DNA of 64,000 bases from Nitrosomonas communis (GCF_900114745.1 NZ_FOUB01000005.1:78161-142160); one strand, 5' to 3'; positions 10,739-20,121 are shown, numbered from the stretch's first letter. Notes: generated from the letters alone by a model not told the origin. Numbers and translations: made by a program.

Positions 10739-10787
10739 AACGTATCGTCCAAATTAACTTTCTTTGTTTGCAGTCTAAAAAAACGCT

Positions 10788-11471
10788 ATGTTCTATCTGA
10801 TATTGATTATCCTGCTAGTTATTTTAGTGGTCGGACCCTCTTATTGGGTGAAACACATCATGGAGAAGTATAGCCAGCCGCATGATCGCTATGCTTGTAC
10901 GGGCGCAGAATTGGCCCGCACCCTGCTTGATCGAGCAAATTTACAACAAGTCAAAATCGAGACTACAGAGTTGGGTGATCATTATGACCCCCAGGCAAAG
11001 GTGGTTCGCCTCACTCCGGAGAAATTCAATGGTCGATCGCTCACCGCGATTACGGTGGCGGCGCATGAAGTAGGGCACGCCGTTCAGGATCGGGATGATT
11101 ATTTACCGTTAAAAATGCGCACCAGGCTAGTGCAATTGGCTGCACCAGCGGAAAAAATGGGGGCGAGTATCCTCATGTTGGCGCCGCTTGTAGTGGCATT
11201 GGCTCGTGCACCCCTGGCCGGTGCATTATTTTTGGCCGGTGGGTTATTAACGTTAGGGACTTCAACGTTAGTACACTTGCTTACCCTCCCAATGGAAATG
11301 AATGCAAGTTTTGTGCGTGCTCTACCGCTTTTGGAGCAAGGAAATTATCTCAAACAAGGCGATGCACCGCATGCCCGTAGATTACTCAAAGCAGCCGCCT
11401 GGACTTATGTTTCCGCTTCGCTTATGACATTACTCAATATCGCGCGCTGGTGGGCGATTATTCGAAGGTAG
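10788..11471 (+). CDS. Zinc metallopeptidase, YugP family (membrane)
   Basis: The 227-aa protein starts with a membrane segment (residues 2-20) and carries the zinc-binding HEVGH at residues 93-97 within TVAAHEVGHAVQDR. Two further hydrophobic segments lie around 120-155 and near the C-terminus. The region VVRLTPEKFNGRSLTAITVA and the MEMNASFVRALPLLEQG stretch are typical of the neutral zinc metallopeptidase (Zn_peptidase_2) family. The family is presumed to act on membrane or periplasmic proteins, but no substrate is established. The gene appears to be single, downstream of a diverged repeat copy. Confidence 0.88.
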   Translation: MFYLILIILLVILVVGPSYWVKHIMEKYSQPHDRYACTGAELARTLLDRANLQQVKIETTELGDHYDPQAKVVRLTPEKFNGRSLTAITVAAHEVGHAVQDRDDYLPLKMRTRLVQLAAPAEKMGASILMLAPLVVALARAPLAGALFLAGGLLTLGTSTLVHLLTLPMEMNASFVRALPLLEQGNYLKQGDAPHARRLLKAAAWTYVSASLMTLLNIARWWAIIRR

Positions 11472-11615
11472 CGATAGAATGGAAATAAATGCATGACGTC
11501 AACTATAGAATCTCAGAGTGATGGCAGCAAATGTTATGATGTACGGACTTGCCTGATAAGTTTACTAATGGCTTCTTTAACGATGGATGCGTTCTGAAAG
11601 CAAGAGAGAATATTG

Positions 11616-12638
11616 ATGACTAATCATATCAGCGGATGGGCTGCGCTCGGTGCCAAGCAAAAACTCGAGCCGTTTACTTATGATGCTGGTCCGCTAGGAT
11701 TGGAAGAAGTTGAAGTTGCGGTCGAATTCTGCGGTTTATGCCATTCTGATCTTTCAATTATTAATAATGATTGGGGGTTATCGAAATATCCCGTTATTCC
11801 GGGGCATGAAGTAGTGGGCCGTATTGTGGCAGTCGGTGATCACGTCAAAGAACTGAAGATTGGGCAGCGTGTTGGTATTGGCTGGAATGTCAATAGTTGT
11901 ATGCATTGTCATGAATGCTTGACCGGTCACCATAATCTTTGCCTGCAAGCGGCACCGACCATTATCGGCCATTATGGCGGCTTTGCAGAGCGCGTGCGCT
12001 CCCATTGGCTCTGGGCCATTCCATTACCTAGTGCGCTGGAAATGTCTTCTGCCGGGCCGCTGTTGTGTGGTGGCATTACTGTTTTTGCCCCGCTGCTTAT
12101 TCATGGTATCAAACCGACAGACCGGGTAGGTATTGTTGGGATTGGCGGCCTCGGTCATCTTGCGTTGCAATTCGCCCGTGCCTGGGGGTGCGAAGTGACG
12201 GCATTTACTTCGAATCTATCAAAAGCGGAAGAAACCCGGGCATTTGGTGCCCATCACGTTGTTGCCAGTCGTAACAACGCGGAAATCCGCAAAGTAGCCA
12301 ATTCGCTTGATTTTCTGATGGTTACCGTGAATGTGCCGCTTGACTGGACATTGCTGCTCAAAACGCTGAAACCGAATGGTCGTATGCACGTGGTAGGCGC
12401 CGTGCTGGAGCCGATGCCTATTCCGGCATTTGAGTTGATCATGGGACAGAAAAGCGTTTCAGGTTCACCCACCGGCGGACCAGCTATGCTGGCTACCATG
12501 CTGGATTTTGCCGCCCGGCACCATATTGCACCGCAAGTAGAGCATTTCCCGCTCAATAAAGTCAATGATGCTATCGGGCATCTGGCAGCAGGTAAGGCAA
12601 GGTATCGGATCGTGCTGGATCATGCTGGTCCATTCTAA
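11616..12638 (+). CDS. Zinc-dependent alcohol dehydrogenase (cinnamyl-alcohol/YahK type)
   Basis: This 340-aa medium-chain dehydrogenase oxidises alcohols or reduces aldehydes with NAD(P). The catalytic zinc site is seen in CGLCHSDLSI and PGHEVVGRIVAVGD; the structural zinc site is the four-cysteine lobe CMHCHECLTGHHNLC. The Rossmann motif is GIGGLGHLALQFARAWG followed by AFTSN, which by analogy suggests NADPH preference. The length and motifs match the YahK/AdhC aldehyde reductase group rather than classical ethanol dehydrogenase. The ATG at 11616 is used; a TTG just before it is also possible. The gene is convergent with xerC, separated by about 60 nt. Confidence 0.93.
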   Translation: MTNHISGWAALGAKQKLEPFTYDAGPLGLEEVEVAVEFCGLCHSDLSIINNDWGLSKYPVIPGHEVVGRIVAVGDHVKELKIGQRVGIGWNVNSCMHCHECLTGHHNLCLQAAPTIIGHYGGFAERVRSHWLWAIPLPSALEMSSAGPLLCGGITVFAPLLIHGIKPTDRVGIVGIGGLGHLALQFARAWGCEVTAFTSNLSKAEETRAFGAHHVVASRNNAEIRKVANSLDFLMVTVNVPLDWTLLLKTLKPNGRMHVVGAVLEPMPIPAFELIMGQKSVSGSPTGGPAMLATMLDFAARHHIAPQVEHFPLNKVNDAIGHLAAGKARYRIVLDHAGPF

Positions 12639-12696
12639 GTTAAGCCCAGTGCCAATTCTGCCTTGGGTACGTTTTTCAACTACTTGTTGACTACGG

Positions 12697-13602
12697 TTAT
12701 TTTTTTCTTTTGGCGCGAGGATGGGCGCTATCATAGATCATTGCAAGATGTTGAAAATCGAGGTGAGTATAAACTTGAGTGGTACTGATACTGACATGCC
12801 CCAACATTTCCTGTACTGCCCGTAAATCCCCACTCGATTGCAGCATATGCGAAGCAAACGAATGGCGCAAGGCGTGAGGAAAGGTGTGAGTGCTGAGATT
12901 CTGTTGGTTGGCGCGAGTCTGGAGGCGATACTCGACTGCACGAGGGCTGATTTGTTTGCCGCGGAGCGATAGAAAGAGTGCAGTTTCTCCAGGCGCCAGC
13001 ATGGCGGCGCGTTGCTTCAGCCATGCTTGTAGCGCTTGCAAGGCATGACTGCCGACCGGCACCACCCGAGTCTTGTTCCCTTTTCCTCGAACCCGCACAG
13101 TGCCCTCAGAAAAATCGATATCTTCGGGTTTGAGTTGCGTTAATTCTGCCAACCTTAAGCCAGATGAATAAAATAACTCGAGCATGGCACGATCGCGAAT
13201 ACTTAGCCCATCTTCCTGCGCGAAAGTCATCAGTTTTACTGTTTCATCTGGAGAAAGCGCGTGTGGCAAGTTTTTGGGAGATTTGGGGACTCGCATGCCA
13301 TTGCAAGGGTTATCGACATAGCCATGATGACGGCTTAAATAGCGATAGAAGCCTCGCCAGGCAGAGAGCATTCTTGCAAGACTCCGGCCGGAGAGGCCCT
13401 CTCCATGAAGTTTGACGATAAAATGTCGGATGTCGTGTGCGCGCAGCTGATTTAAAGAGGTTGCTTCAGATAATTGCAGCAGAATAGCCAGATCTCTTGC
13501 ATAACTTTTTTCTGTCAGTACTGACAATCTGCGCTCATTGGTCAGATGGGCGAGATATGCGCTGACCAGGACTGTTTTCTCTTCAGGAGCGTGGGAGTTC
13601 AT
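12697..13602 (-). CDS. xerC: Tyrosine recombinase XerC
   Basis: XerC with XerD resolves chromosome dimers at dif. Starting at the ATG at 13602 the protein has 301 aa, the family length; the frame is open 17 codons further upstream, overlapping the DUF484 gene. All catalytic residues are present: Arg150 (SSGLRLAEL), Lys174 (RGKGNK), His243 and Arg246 (HALRHSFASH), His269 (LGHVSISTTQ) and the nucleophile Tyr278 (VYTHLD). The N-terminal core-binding domain spans about 5-100. It overlaps the end of the DUF484 gene by 20 nt, the well-known DUF484-xerC arrangement. Confidence 0.96.
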   Translation of the reverse strand: MNSHAPEEKTVLVSAYLAHLTNERRLSVLTEKSYARDLAILLQLSEATSLNQLRAHDIRHFIVKLHGEGLSGRSLARMLSAWRGFYRYLSRHHGYVDNPCNGMRVPKSPKNLPHALSPDETVKLMTFAQEDGLSIRDRAMLELFYSSGLRLAELTQLKPEDIDFSEGTVRVRGKGNKTRVVPVGSHALQALQAWLKQRAAMLAPGETALFLSLRGKQISPRAVEYRLQTRANQQNLSTHTFPHALRHSFASHMLQSSGDLRAVQEMLGHVSISTTQVYTHLDFQHLAMIYDSAHPRAKRKK

Positions 13603-14278
13603 GTACCTGTGCTTCAGTATTCCAACACCCGAGGCGAATGAGCGCGCCTGCAATGAGCTCGCTCAACCTTTCCAGATAAAGCGTGCCCATATCGGGATAA
13701 AACCGTTCCAGTTCTGGACTACCCATCACCAGTAAGCCAAAGGTATGCTTCCTGCATAGCGGAATTAGGGAGAAAGACCGTAACTGAGGTGCTTCATCTC
13801 CAAACCATTGCTTGATCTCATCTGTTAAATGCGGGCCGCAGTAAGGTTTTGCCATGCTTTCAACAGCGGTACGCACGGTCTCGCTGACAGGCGTGAATTC
13901 AGGGCGTCGCTTATCGTCAGGGGAATCTTTCAAGAACCACAAACGAACAATGACTTGTGGGATGGAAAAATTTTCACGCAGATGGTCATTTAACCCATTC
14001 AGCATTTCTTCGAGAGAATTGGATTCCATCAAAGCAATTGTCAGTTGGTGCATTTTTTCACCAATCATATTGTTATTTTCTCCGATACTGATGAGTTCGT
14101 GCAGTTTTTCTTGCAGCAAGCGGTTTTTTTCCCGTAGTGAAACCATCTGGCGTTCACTGAGCGAAATCGCTCGATCCTCATAAGGATGAGGAATTCTGAT
14201 ATCCGCCAGCATTTCAGCATATTCGGCAAAAAACTGCGGATTTTTCCGCAGATAGTGCGCAACATTTTCTGGTTTCAT
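13583..14278 (-). CDS. DUF484 family protein
   Basis: This 231-aa protein begins with the DUF484 signature region VAHYLRKNPQFFAEYAEML, followed by DIRIPHPYEDRAISLSERQM and a coiled-coil heptad region (about 45-75), then a GAF-like C-terminal domain with LIPLCRKHTFGLLVMGSPE and ERFYPDMGTLYLERL. The family has no established biochemical role; it is nearly always just upstream of xerC, as here with a 20-nt overlap. The start ATG at 14278 fits the family N-terminus. Confidence 0.93.
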   Translation of the reverse strand: MKPENVAHYLRKNPQFFAEYAEMLADIRIPHPYEDRAISLSERQMVSLREKNRLLQEKLHELISIGENNNMIGEKMHQLTIALMESNSLEEMLNGLNDHLRENFSIPQVIVRLWFLKDSPDDKRRPEFTPVSETVRTAVESMAKPYCGPHLTDEIKQWFGDEAPQLRSFSLIPLCRKHTFGLLVMGSPELERFYPDMGTLYLERLSELIAGALIRLGCWNTEAQVHELPRS

Positions 14279-15032
14279 AATGACACCCTGATCAATTCAT
14301 TCGTAGAGCAAAAATGGGGATATTAGCGTATAAACTCATAAATTGTGTAAGCACTTTTACTTCTTTTTTATAATTCGGAATCGCCAGAGAAAAAATTGTT
14401 AGTTATGGGTCATTATCAGAGTTGCCTCTAAAAAAGCGATCGGTGTAAGAATAAAAATGAAGATTTGCTGCTGACTGCAAGTTATTAATATGAGAAAAAT
14501 CACTTCTTTTTCAACTAAACGGATACAAAATATAAAAATAATATTAAGTCGAGCATAAACAGTGGCAGAATGCGGTATGTCAAAGTTGATCCCTTCCGGG
14601 AATTGGGTAGTTAATTAAAAGTAACTAAAAGTAGCTTTGACCGAAAACGCAAGCATCTTCCTACAATATGCAAATTAAAAGATGTAAATGAGCATTTTTT
14701 TATCCTCTAATCTTCTTTCAGCAGGTTGTTATTTTTTTCTATAGTTAAGGTTAAGAATGTTGCAAATAAACAACATAATCCACTCAAAAATATTTGATCA
14801 CTTGCATGCAATGGTTTTTTTCGGCAGAATCCTCCAAACTTGTCAACTGTGGCGATTTCGGGCGGCAGGACCAATGTCAATGTCGTGAAATGGCAACAAG
14901 GTAAATAGAAACGCGAAATCTGACATTTAACAGGTTGCAAGGATTATTTATTTCATACTCAGCAATTTCGTGACATATGGTTTTGGTTTTTTGTCTTAAG
15001 TTTTTTAACTTTATTTAAAAGGAATACGTGTT
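14279..15032. other. Long AT-rich intergenic region upstream of the RTX-like protein gene
   Basis: No convincing gene is seen in these 750 bases. The region is AT-rich with several A and T tracts. It must carry the promoter of the large secreted-protein gene; AAAAGGAAT just before its ATG at 15033 is the ribosome-binding site. A long upstream leader is plausible for such an abundantly made surface protein, but I cannot place the promoter by eye. Confidence 0.6.
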
Positions 15033-17498
15033 ATGGCTATTTCCCAACAACAAAAGGAAGATATACTTGCGCTGACGGTGGCCACATTTAATGCCGCCCC
15101 TAGTGCAAAAATAATGCAGGATTTGGCTAAAGCGGTTGAGTCTGGCATGACCAATCAACAGCTGGCTGATATTCTGGTGGCAACCGATGAGTTTAAGGAA
15201 GGTATTCTGAAGGGTGCCGTGACCAATGAAGAGATTGCGGCCAACCTGCTGAAAAATTTCGGCCTGACGGCAGGCAATACGGATGCGGCCAGCCCAGATG
15301 CTCAAGCAGAGGCCTTTTTCATTAGCCGCCTTGAATCAGGCGCGAGCATAGGAAGTGTCCTGCTTGAAGCAGCTACGTATCTTTTGGGCACTCCTGCTGA
15401 AGCATTCAAACCTACCGCTGATTTGTTCCAAAACAAGGTTACAGTGGCTGATGTCTATTCCAGAGATGGAAAAGGTGAAACTCTGGATGCAATGCAAAAT
15501 GTGCTGATAGGCGTAACGCCGACCGCTCCTAAGACAAAAGCTGAAGCTGAAGCATTTGTAGCCGGAAAGGGTACTGGTCCTGATAACACTTTCCATCTTA
15601 CTACCGGTGTGGATAATCCTCAAACCACTACTGGCAACGATGAAATCAATGGTGTGGTGGATAATGCACCGAGTGGTACACTGACCAATGGCGATAATGT
15701 TAACGGTGGTGCTGGTTTTGATACCGCTAACTTGGTTGTTGTTAATGGTAATGCATGGCCTGCAGGCGCGACTATCAAAGACGTGGAAAAAATCGTCTTT
15801 AAAAATGTAAATCCTGCTGCGACTAATCTGAACTTGTCAAATGTGACTGGTGCTACGGAGTTGTGGAACTCTGGCGCCCTTAAAGGCTCGGTTCTGAATT
15901 TGACAAACATTCAAAGCAATGCTGCTATCGGGGCCCTGAATGTCGAGGGGGGCGCTATCCAGAACGCTACCTTCAAAGATGGCACAATTGCTGCAGGTGG
16001 AACGCTCACTCTGTCTACTGTCTCTTCTGGTGGCGGCGCGACCAATCGTGTGCTTGAATCCGTGGGACATGCGACGACAGCCAATACCGCAAAAGATGTG
16101 ACGCTGTCCGTAATCGCGGAAGGCAAAAATTTTGTGCAATTTTCTGACGGAGGAGGAACAGGAAAGTCCATTGGCGGACTGAGTACGATTAAAGTTGCTG
16201 GCGGCGGCTCGTTGGATATTGTGGCCCCAGGCGGCGAGTTCAACAATGTCACTACGGTAGATGCTGCAGGTAACGGCGGTGGCCTCACGCTCGATCTGAC
16301 TACCAACAACAAGGATGTCAAATTCACCGGCGGCGCCGGCAATGATACGCTCACTCTGGGTAATTTCACTGTTACCGATTCTATTGATGGCGGCGGCACG
16401 GTGGACAAGGATGGCAAGAGCAGTGATAATGACACGCTAATCGCCACGCTGGCCAACTTGCAAGCTATTAACAAAGCAGGTTCAGTGAAGAACGTAGAAA
16501 CCCTTGGCATCAATTTGGGTGGCCCGTTGGCTGCGAACGCAACCGTGAATGGCGAATTTTTCGGTATCAGCAACATTACCTTTAATGATGCGCTTACTCT
16601 GAATGGTAAATCTCTGATTCTGACGAACCTGGCCAATAACGCCAATGTAACCTTCAAGGGTGCCGCAGGCGTAGGCGGAGGTACAATTGGAGTTGATGTC
16701 AAAGGTGCTGTTGCCGGCGCTGAAAATGCTGCAACTCTGACTTTTGGTAAAGGCGTCGATCTCAATACCAACAAAGTGACGGTTAATGCTGGTGGCGTGG
16801 AAACTATCACTCTAGCAACCGACGCGACGTCTGGCGCTGGTGCGAGACTCAATAAATTGGCCGATACTGCACTGACTACTCTGAAGGTAACCGGCTCGGA
16901 TGGGATAGGTATTGGTGCCGGTGTAGCTGGTGACGGTCTGAGTGCCAGCAAAAATATAACCACCATTGATGCGACCGGTGTAGTGAAGGATAGTGTCGGT
17001 GCTGTTGGAGGTGTATTTGTGGATCTCAAAAACAACGACAAATCTGTGACGTTTACGGGTGGTCAAGGTGGTGATGCCTACATTGCTTCGAATAAGGGCG
17101 ACATCATTACCGGCGGTCTGGGTGGTGACGTTATCGCTTTAGGTACTGGCGCTGACAAGCTGATTTACAATGCGGCGGCAGAATCCGATGGCCAGCCTGC
17201 TCCCAACGGCAGCCTGGACGTAATCAATAACTTTGATGTGGCTGCGGATTCCATTCAATTTGCTGCCGCCCTGCAAACGGGCACTGCCAGCTTCATTGGC
17301 AACGCAGCCTTTACCAGTACCGGCGCTACACAAGTTAGCTTTACTAATGTGGCCGATGCTAATCCGATCGCAGCTGGAGCCCAACCGGGCGGTGCGGTGA
17401 AAGTTGACCTTAATGGTGATGGCACGTCGGATATGACGATTAACCTGGTTGGTGTGACCGACGGCCAATTCGGTGCGTCCAACTTCAGTTTCGCCTGA
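15033..17498 (+). CDS. Large RTX/S-layer-like secreted protein with type I secretion C-terminus
   Basis: An 821-aa protein without Sec signal peptide. Residues 1-130 are helical and resemble the DUF4214-like heads of bacterial S-layer and RTX proteins. Residues 190-700 are rich in Gly, Ala, Asn, Thr and Val with repeated beta-strand units such as NGDNVNGGAGFDTANL, GGAGNDTLTLG and GGQGGDAYIAS, the calcium-binding nonapeptide style of RTX proteins. The last 120 residues (GADKLIYNAAAESDG, NFDVAADSIQF, VDLNGDGTSDMTINLVG, ending FSFA) look like the C-terminal signal of type I secretion. Cysteine is absent, as is usual for such proteins. Likely role: surface layer or adhesin. A strong terminator follows. 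Codon use is regular and GC-richer than its AT-rich upstream region, suggesting high expression. Confidence 0.8.
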   Translation: MAISQQQKEDILALTVATFNAAPSAKIMQDLAKAVESGMTNQQLADILVATDEFKEGILKGAVTNEEIAANLLKNFGLTAGNTDAASPDAQAEAFFISRLESGASIGSVLLEAATYLLGTPAEAFKPTADLFQNKVTVADVYSRDGKGETLDAMQNVLIGVTPTAPKTKAEAEAFVAGKGTGPDNTFHLTTGVDNPQTTTGNDEINGVVDNAPSGTLTNGDNVNGGAGFDTANLVVVNGNAWPAGATIKDVEKIVFKNVNPAATNLNLSNVTGATELWNSGALKGSVLNLTNIQSNAAIGALNVEGGAIQNATFKDGTIAAGGTLTLSTVSSGGGATNRVLESVGHATTANTAKDVTLSVIAEGKNFVQFSDGGGTGKSIGGLSTIKVAGGGSLDIVAPGGEFNNVTTVDAAGNGGGLTLDLTTNNKDVKFTGGAGNDTLTLGNFTVTDSIDGGGTVDKDGKSSDNDTLIATLANLQAINKAGSVKNVETLGINLGGPLAANATVNGEFFGISNITFNDALTLNGKSLILTNLANNANVTFKGAAGVGGGTIGVDVKGAVAGAENAATLTFGKGVDLNTNKVTVNAGGVETITLATDATSGAGARLNKLADTALTTLKVTGSDGIGIGAGVAGDGLSASKNITTIDATGVVKDSVGAVGGVFVDLKNNDKSVTFTGGQGGDAYIASNKGDIITGGLGGDVIALGTGADKLIYNAAAESDGQPAPNGSLDVINNFDVAADSIQFAAALQTGTASFIGNAAFTSTGATQVSFTNVADANPIAAGAQPGGAVKVDLNGDGTSDMTINLVGVTDGQFGASNFSFA

Positions 17499-17537
17499 TA
17501 GAACAGGCAGGGGCTCGCCTCTGCTTGTCTAAAACAA

Positions 17538-17573
17538 GAACCCTGCCAGCCGCAAGACTGGCAGGGTTTTTAA
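17538..17573 (+). terminator. Rho-independent terminator after the RTX-like gene
   Basis: AACCCTGCCAG (17539-17549) pairs with CTGGCAGGGTT (17558-17568) around the loop CCGCAAGA, followed by TTTTAATTAAAT. This is an 11-bp stem with a U-rich tail, a textbook intrinsic terminator. It separates the secreted-protein gene from the methyltransferase gene, which begins only about 14 bases later. Confidence 0.92.
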
Positions 17574-17586
17574 TTAAATAGAAAAT

Positions 17587-19122
17587 ATGGATAAAGATTG
17601 GTCACAAGGATATTTCACTGAAGTCGGTTACACGTTTGGTTATTACCGCGAGATCTCGCCTGTTTTCATTCGTTTTTGCCTGTTGCTGCAAGGCGTGATG
17701 CCACCCGAGTCAGCCACACCGAATTACTGTGAACTTGGCATTGGGCAAGGGCTGTCACTTAATTTGCATGGCGCTACGACACCAGGGCGCTTCTTTGGAA
17801 CGGACTTCAATCCTGAACATGCGGCATTTGCCCAAAGTTTGGCGCGAGCTGCTGCCTTGCCGCTCGATATTCGCGATGAAAGCTTTGAGGAATTTTTGCA
17901 TGCCGATCTGCCTCCAATGGATTACATCGCTTTGCACGGTATCTGGACTTGGGTGAGCATAGAGAATCACCAGCAAATCGTTAATTTTGCACGTAAATTC
18001 CTGAAACCAGGCGGTGTGCTCTACTTGAGTTATAACTGTTTCCCTGGCTGGGCGCCAGCTGCGCCGCTGCGCCAATTGTTCGCACTGCATGACCGTTTCG
18101 CTAGTCGTGCGCAAGGTGCATTTGCGCGCATGGATTCTGCGATTCAGTTTTCAGAGCGTTTACTGGATGCCAATTCAGCCTACGCACGCGCAGTGCCAGG
18201 AGTTAAGGAACGGCTGACCAAGATCAAGGAACAGAACCGAAACTACATCGCGCATGAATTTTTCAACCGCGATTGGAACGTGATGTATTTTGCGGATGTG
18301 GCCGACCGCCTGGCAGATGCCAAACTCGAATTTGCTGCTTCAGCCACTCCGCTCAATGCAGTCGATGCCATAAACCTCAGCCCTGAAGCACAGGAGATGA
18401 TGAGAGAAGTCACACATCCCGTGCTCAAGGAGCAGATGCGTGACTATTTTACCTTTGCTCAGTTCCGTAAAGATATTTTTATGCGCGGGGTGTGCCGCTT
18501 GACGGACCCGGAAAAGAGCCAGCGCCTGCTTAATACACGTTTCGTATTGATGAACTGGCCGGAAGATATTCCGCGCAAGATTGTGGGGAATTGGTTGGAG
18601 GGGAATTTACAACCAGAAATCTATGATCCCCTTCTGGCTACCTTGGCCGAGCGTGAGTTCGCACCTAAGACTCTCCGTAGTCTGTGTACAGCTATGGCTA
18701 ATATAGCGAACGCTCAACAGGTGCTGCAAGCAGTTACCATTCTGGTGGGTATGGGCCATCTGGCTCCTTGTCAAGATGAGGAAACGGTAAAGAAGGTGCG
18801 CACGAGCAGCGATCATCTCAACAATGTGATTCTTAACCGTGCGGTGTTCAGCCGTGACATCGCTTATTTGGCTGCCCCTGTAACAGGTGGCGCTGTATCA
18901 GTGAACCGCATGCAACAGCTTTTCCTGCTAGCTAAGGAGCGAAAAATAGCTGATCCCGCAGCGTTCGTTTGGCAAATTTTCCAAGAGAACAATGAACGCA
19001 TGGTCAAAGAAGGACAGGTCATCGAAAATGATGAGGAAAGTTTAAAAGAAATCAAAGCAAACTATGCGAGCTTTGTAACTAAAGCAATGCCATTGCTTAA
19101 AGCGATGGGAGTTTTGCGATAA
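17587..19122 (+). CDS. SAM-dependent methyltransferase with methyltransferase regulatory domain
   Basis: The 511-aa protein has SAM motif I in NYCELGIGQGLSLNLHG (about 46-62), an acidic motif GTDFNPEHAAFA, and FLKPGGVLYLSYNCFPGW (about 138-155). These define a class I methyltransferase (about 1-200). The segment about 215-310, with DRLADAKLEFAASATPLN, fits the methyltransferase regulatory domain family (PF10119-like). The C-terminal third is unassigned and helical. The substrate is not known. Its position right behind the secreted surface protein suggests that it modifies that protein or a surface glycan, but a terminator sits between them, so it has its own promoter or depends on readthrough. 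Confidence 0.8.
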   Translation: MDKDWSQGYFTEVGYTFGYYREISPVFIRFCLLLQGVMPPESATPNYCELGIGQGLSLNLHGATTPGRFFGTDFNPEHAAFAQSLARAAALPLDIRDESFEEFLHADLPPMDYIALHGIWTWVSIENHQQIVNFARKFLKPGGVLYLSYNCFPGWAPAAPLRQLFALHDRFASRAQGAFARMDSAIQFSERLLDANSAYARAVPGVKERLTKIKEQNRNYIAHEFFNRDWNVMYFADVADRLADAKLEFAASATPLNAVDAINLSPEAQEMMREVTHPVLKEQMRDYFTFAQFRKDIFMRGVCRLTDPEKSQRLLNTRFVLMNWPEDIPRKIVGNWLEGNLQPEIYDPLLATLAEREFAPKTLRSLCTAMANIANAQQVLQAVTILVGMGHLAPCQDEETVKKVRTSSDHLNNVILNRAVFSRDIAYLAAPVTGGAVSVNRMQQLFLLAKERKIADPAAFVWQIFQENNERMVKEGQVIENDEESLKEIKANYASFVTKAMPLLKAMGVLR

Positions 19123-19258
19123 ACAGCTAGAATTGAAAACCTTAACCGGCTTGGTGTGGCACTCAACATAATTGTTTTTGTGAAATGTTGTTAGAGAGTG
19201 CCAAATTCTTGATAGCAACATTGCAGTGGTACAAGAAGATGTGCTGGTGCTAAAAGTT

Positions 19259-19363
19259 ATTCCATTTTCTTAAGCAAATCTGGTCTTGTTGGCGCCTCCT
19301 TTGCTGCCTTATTTATACTGTCTGCAGCGCGCCTCCGCGTCATATTTGATTTGGAGATGGAAT
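19259..19363 (+). repeat. Interspersed ~100-bp inverted-terminal repeat, copy 3
   Basis: It starts ATTCCATTTTCTTAAGCAAA and ends TTTGATTTGGAGATGGAAT, with the core CTGTCTGCAGCGCGCCTCCG and GCGTCATA. The orientation is the opposite of copy 1. It lies in the 313-base gap after the methyltransferase gene, where I see no other feature. Confidence 0.85.
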
Positions 19364-19435
19364 TACCTGCCTTGCGTTGCAATAACCCAATTTCCCATCT
19401 TTGCTTTTGCAAAAGTATTGGTGTAAGCTGATTAT

Positions 19436-19645
19436 ATGAAGTTTCTCGTATTCAACAAGGAGCAGCGAGAAGGCTTAGCTAAAGTATCAGATAATGTGGC
19501 TACTGCATCAGTTGTTGCGGCCTTACTAGGTGGTTTGATTGATAAGAAAATAACTCTCTTTGGTGTGTTGGCACTGATATTTCTGGCAAGCATGTTCTTG
19601 ATTGTTTCCTTTATTCTGCGTAAAGGAGCGGATAATGGCGATTGA
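19436..19645 (+). CDS. Small membrane protein, first of an overlapping pair
   Basis: A 69-aa protein with two hydrophobic segments (about 24-42 and 44-61), a short charged N-terminus (FNKEQREGLAKVSDN) and a charged tail. I do not recognise a named family; similar small two-helix proteins often follow mobile or stress loci. Its end overlaps the next small gene by 11 nt, suggesting translational coupling. The start is the ATG at 19436; the upstream ribosome site is weak. Confidence 0.55.
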   Translation: MKFLVFNKEQREGLAKVSDNVATASVVAALLGGLIDKKITLFGVLALIFLASMFLIVSFILRKGADNGD

Positions 19646-19727
19646 ATCTATAATTGGACTGGCAGTATTTGCAGCTATCATGTTATTAGTAGCATGGTAC
19701 GCTGATAAGCATCGCTCAAGCAAATAG
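19635..19727 (+). CDS. 30-aa single-pass membrane peptide, overlapping the preceding gene
   Basis: The frame starts at the ATG at 19635, 11 nt inside the end of the upstream small membrane gene, and encodes 30 residues: MAIESIIGLAVFAAIMLLV, then a WYADKHRSSK tail. The hydrophobic stretch is a clear membrane helix with a positive C-terminal end. AAAGGAG at 19623-19629 is a good ribosome-binding site at the right distance, which makes real translation likely. No function can be given. Confidence 0.5.
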   Translation: MAIESIIGLAVFAAIMLLVAWYADKHRSSK

Positions 19728-20004
19728 AAGACTCGATTTTATAAAGAAGCTCGCAGGATGTGCCGACGTGCGGAAGTGCATCGTTCGAGCTTGAGTATCG
19801 TGTGATATACTCAGCACGGTCACAATTGCGGGTTATAAAGGAGCATAACTGCTTTATATATTCCGTATCCGTGCCCGCGCGGAATATATATTCACACTGC
19901 AAAACTAAAGTAACTTGAGTTCGGCATAAGAATCATTACATCACGGTTGGAAGAGCTTGAGGGAGTCTGATATTAAGCGAGGGTTTCTTCTCTCGAAAGG
20001 TGTA

Positions 20005-20106
20005 ATTCCATTTCTAAATCAAAACTGACTTTGTCAGCTTCACCTTGCCGCATTACTTATCCTGTCTTCGGCTCGCCTTCGCGTTATATTTGATTTGGAA
20101 AGGAAT
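20005..20106 (+). repeat. Interspersed ~100-bp inverted-terminal repeat, copy 4
   Basis: It begins ATTCCATTTCTAAATCAAAA and ends TTTGATTTGGAAAGGAAT with core CGGCTCGCCTTCGCGTTAT and ACTTTGTCAGCTTCACCTTG. It shares the orientation of copies 2, 3 and 6 and ends 16 nt before the stop codon of the sulfotransferase gene on the other strand. Confidence 0.9.
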
Positions 20107-20121
20107 AATAACCAAACCCTA

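Noticed and set aside
15911..17041. A 376-codon open frame opposite the RTX-like gene
   Set aside because: It is the complement of a Gly/Ala/Thr-rich coding sequence and gives a Pro/Ser/Val-rich shadow with no family features; the plus-strand gene is clear.
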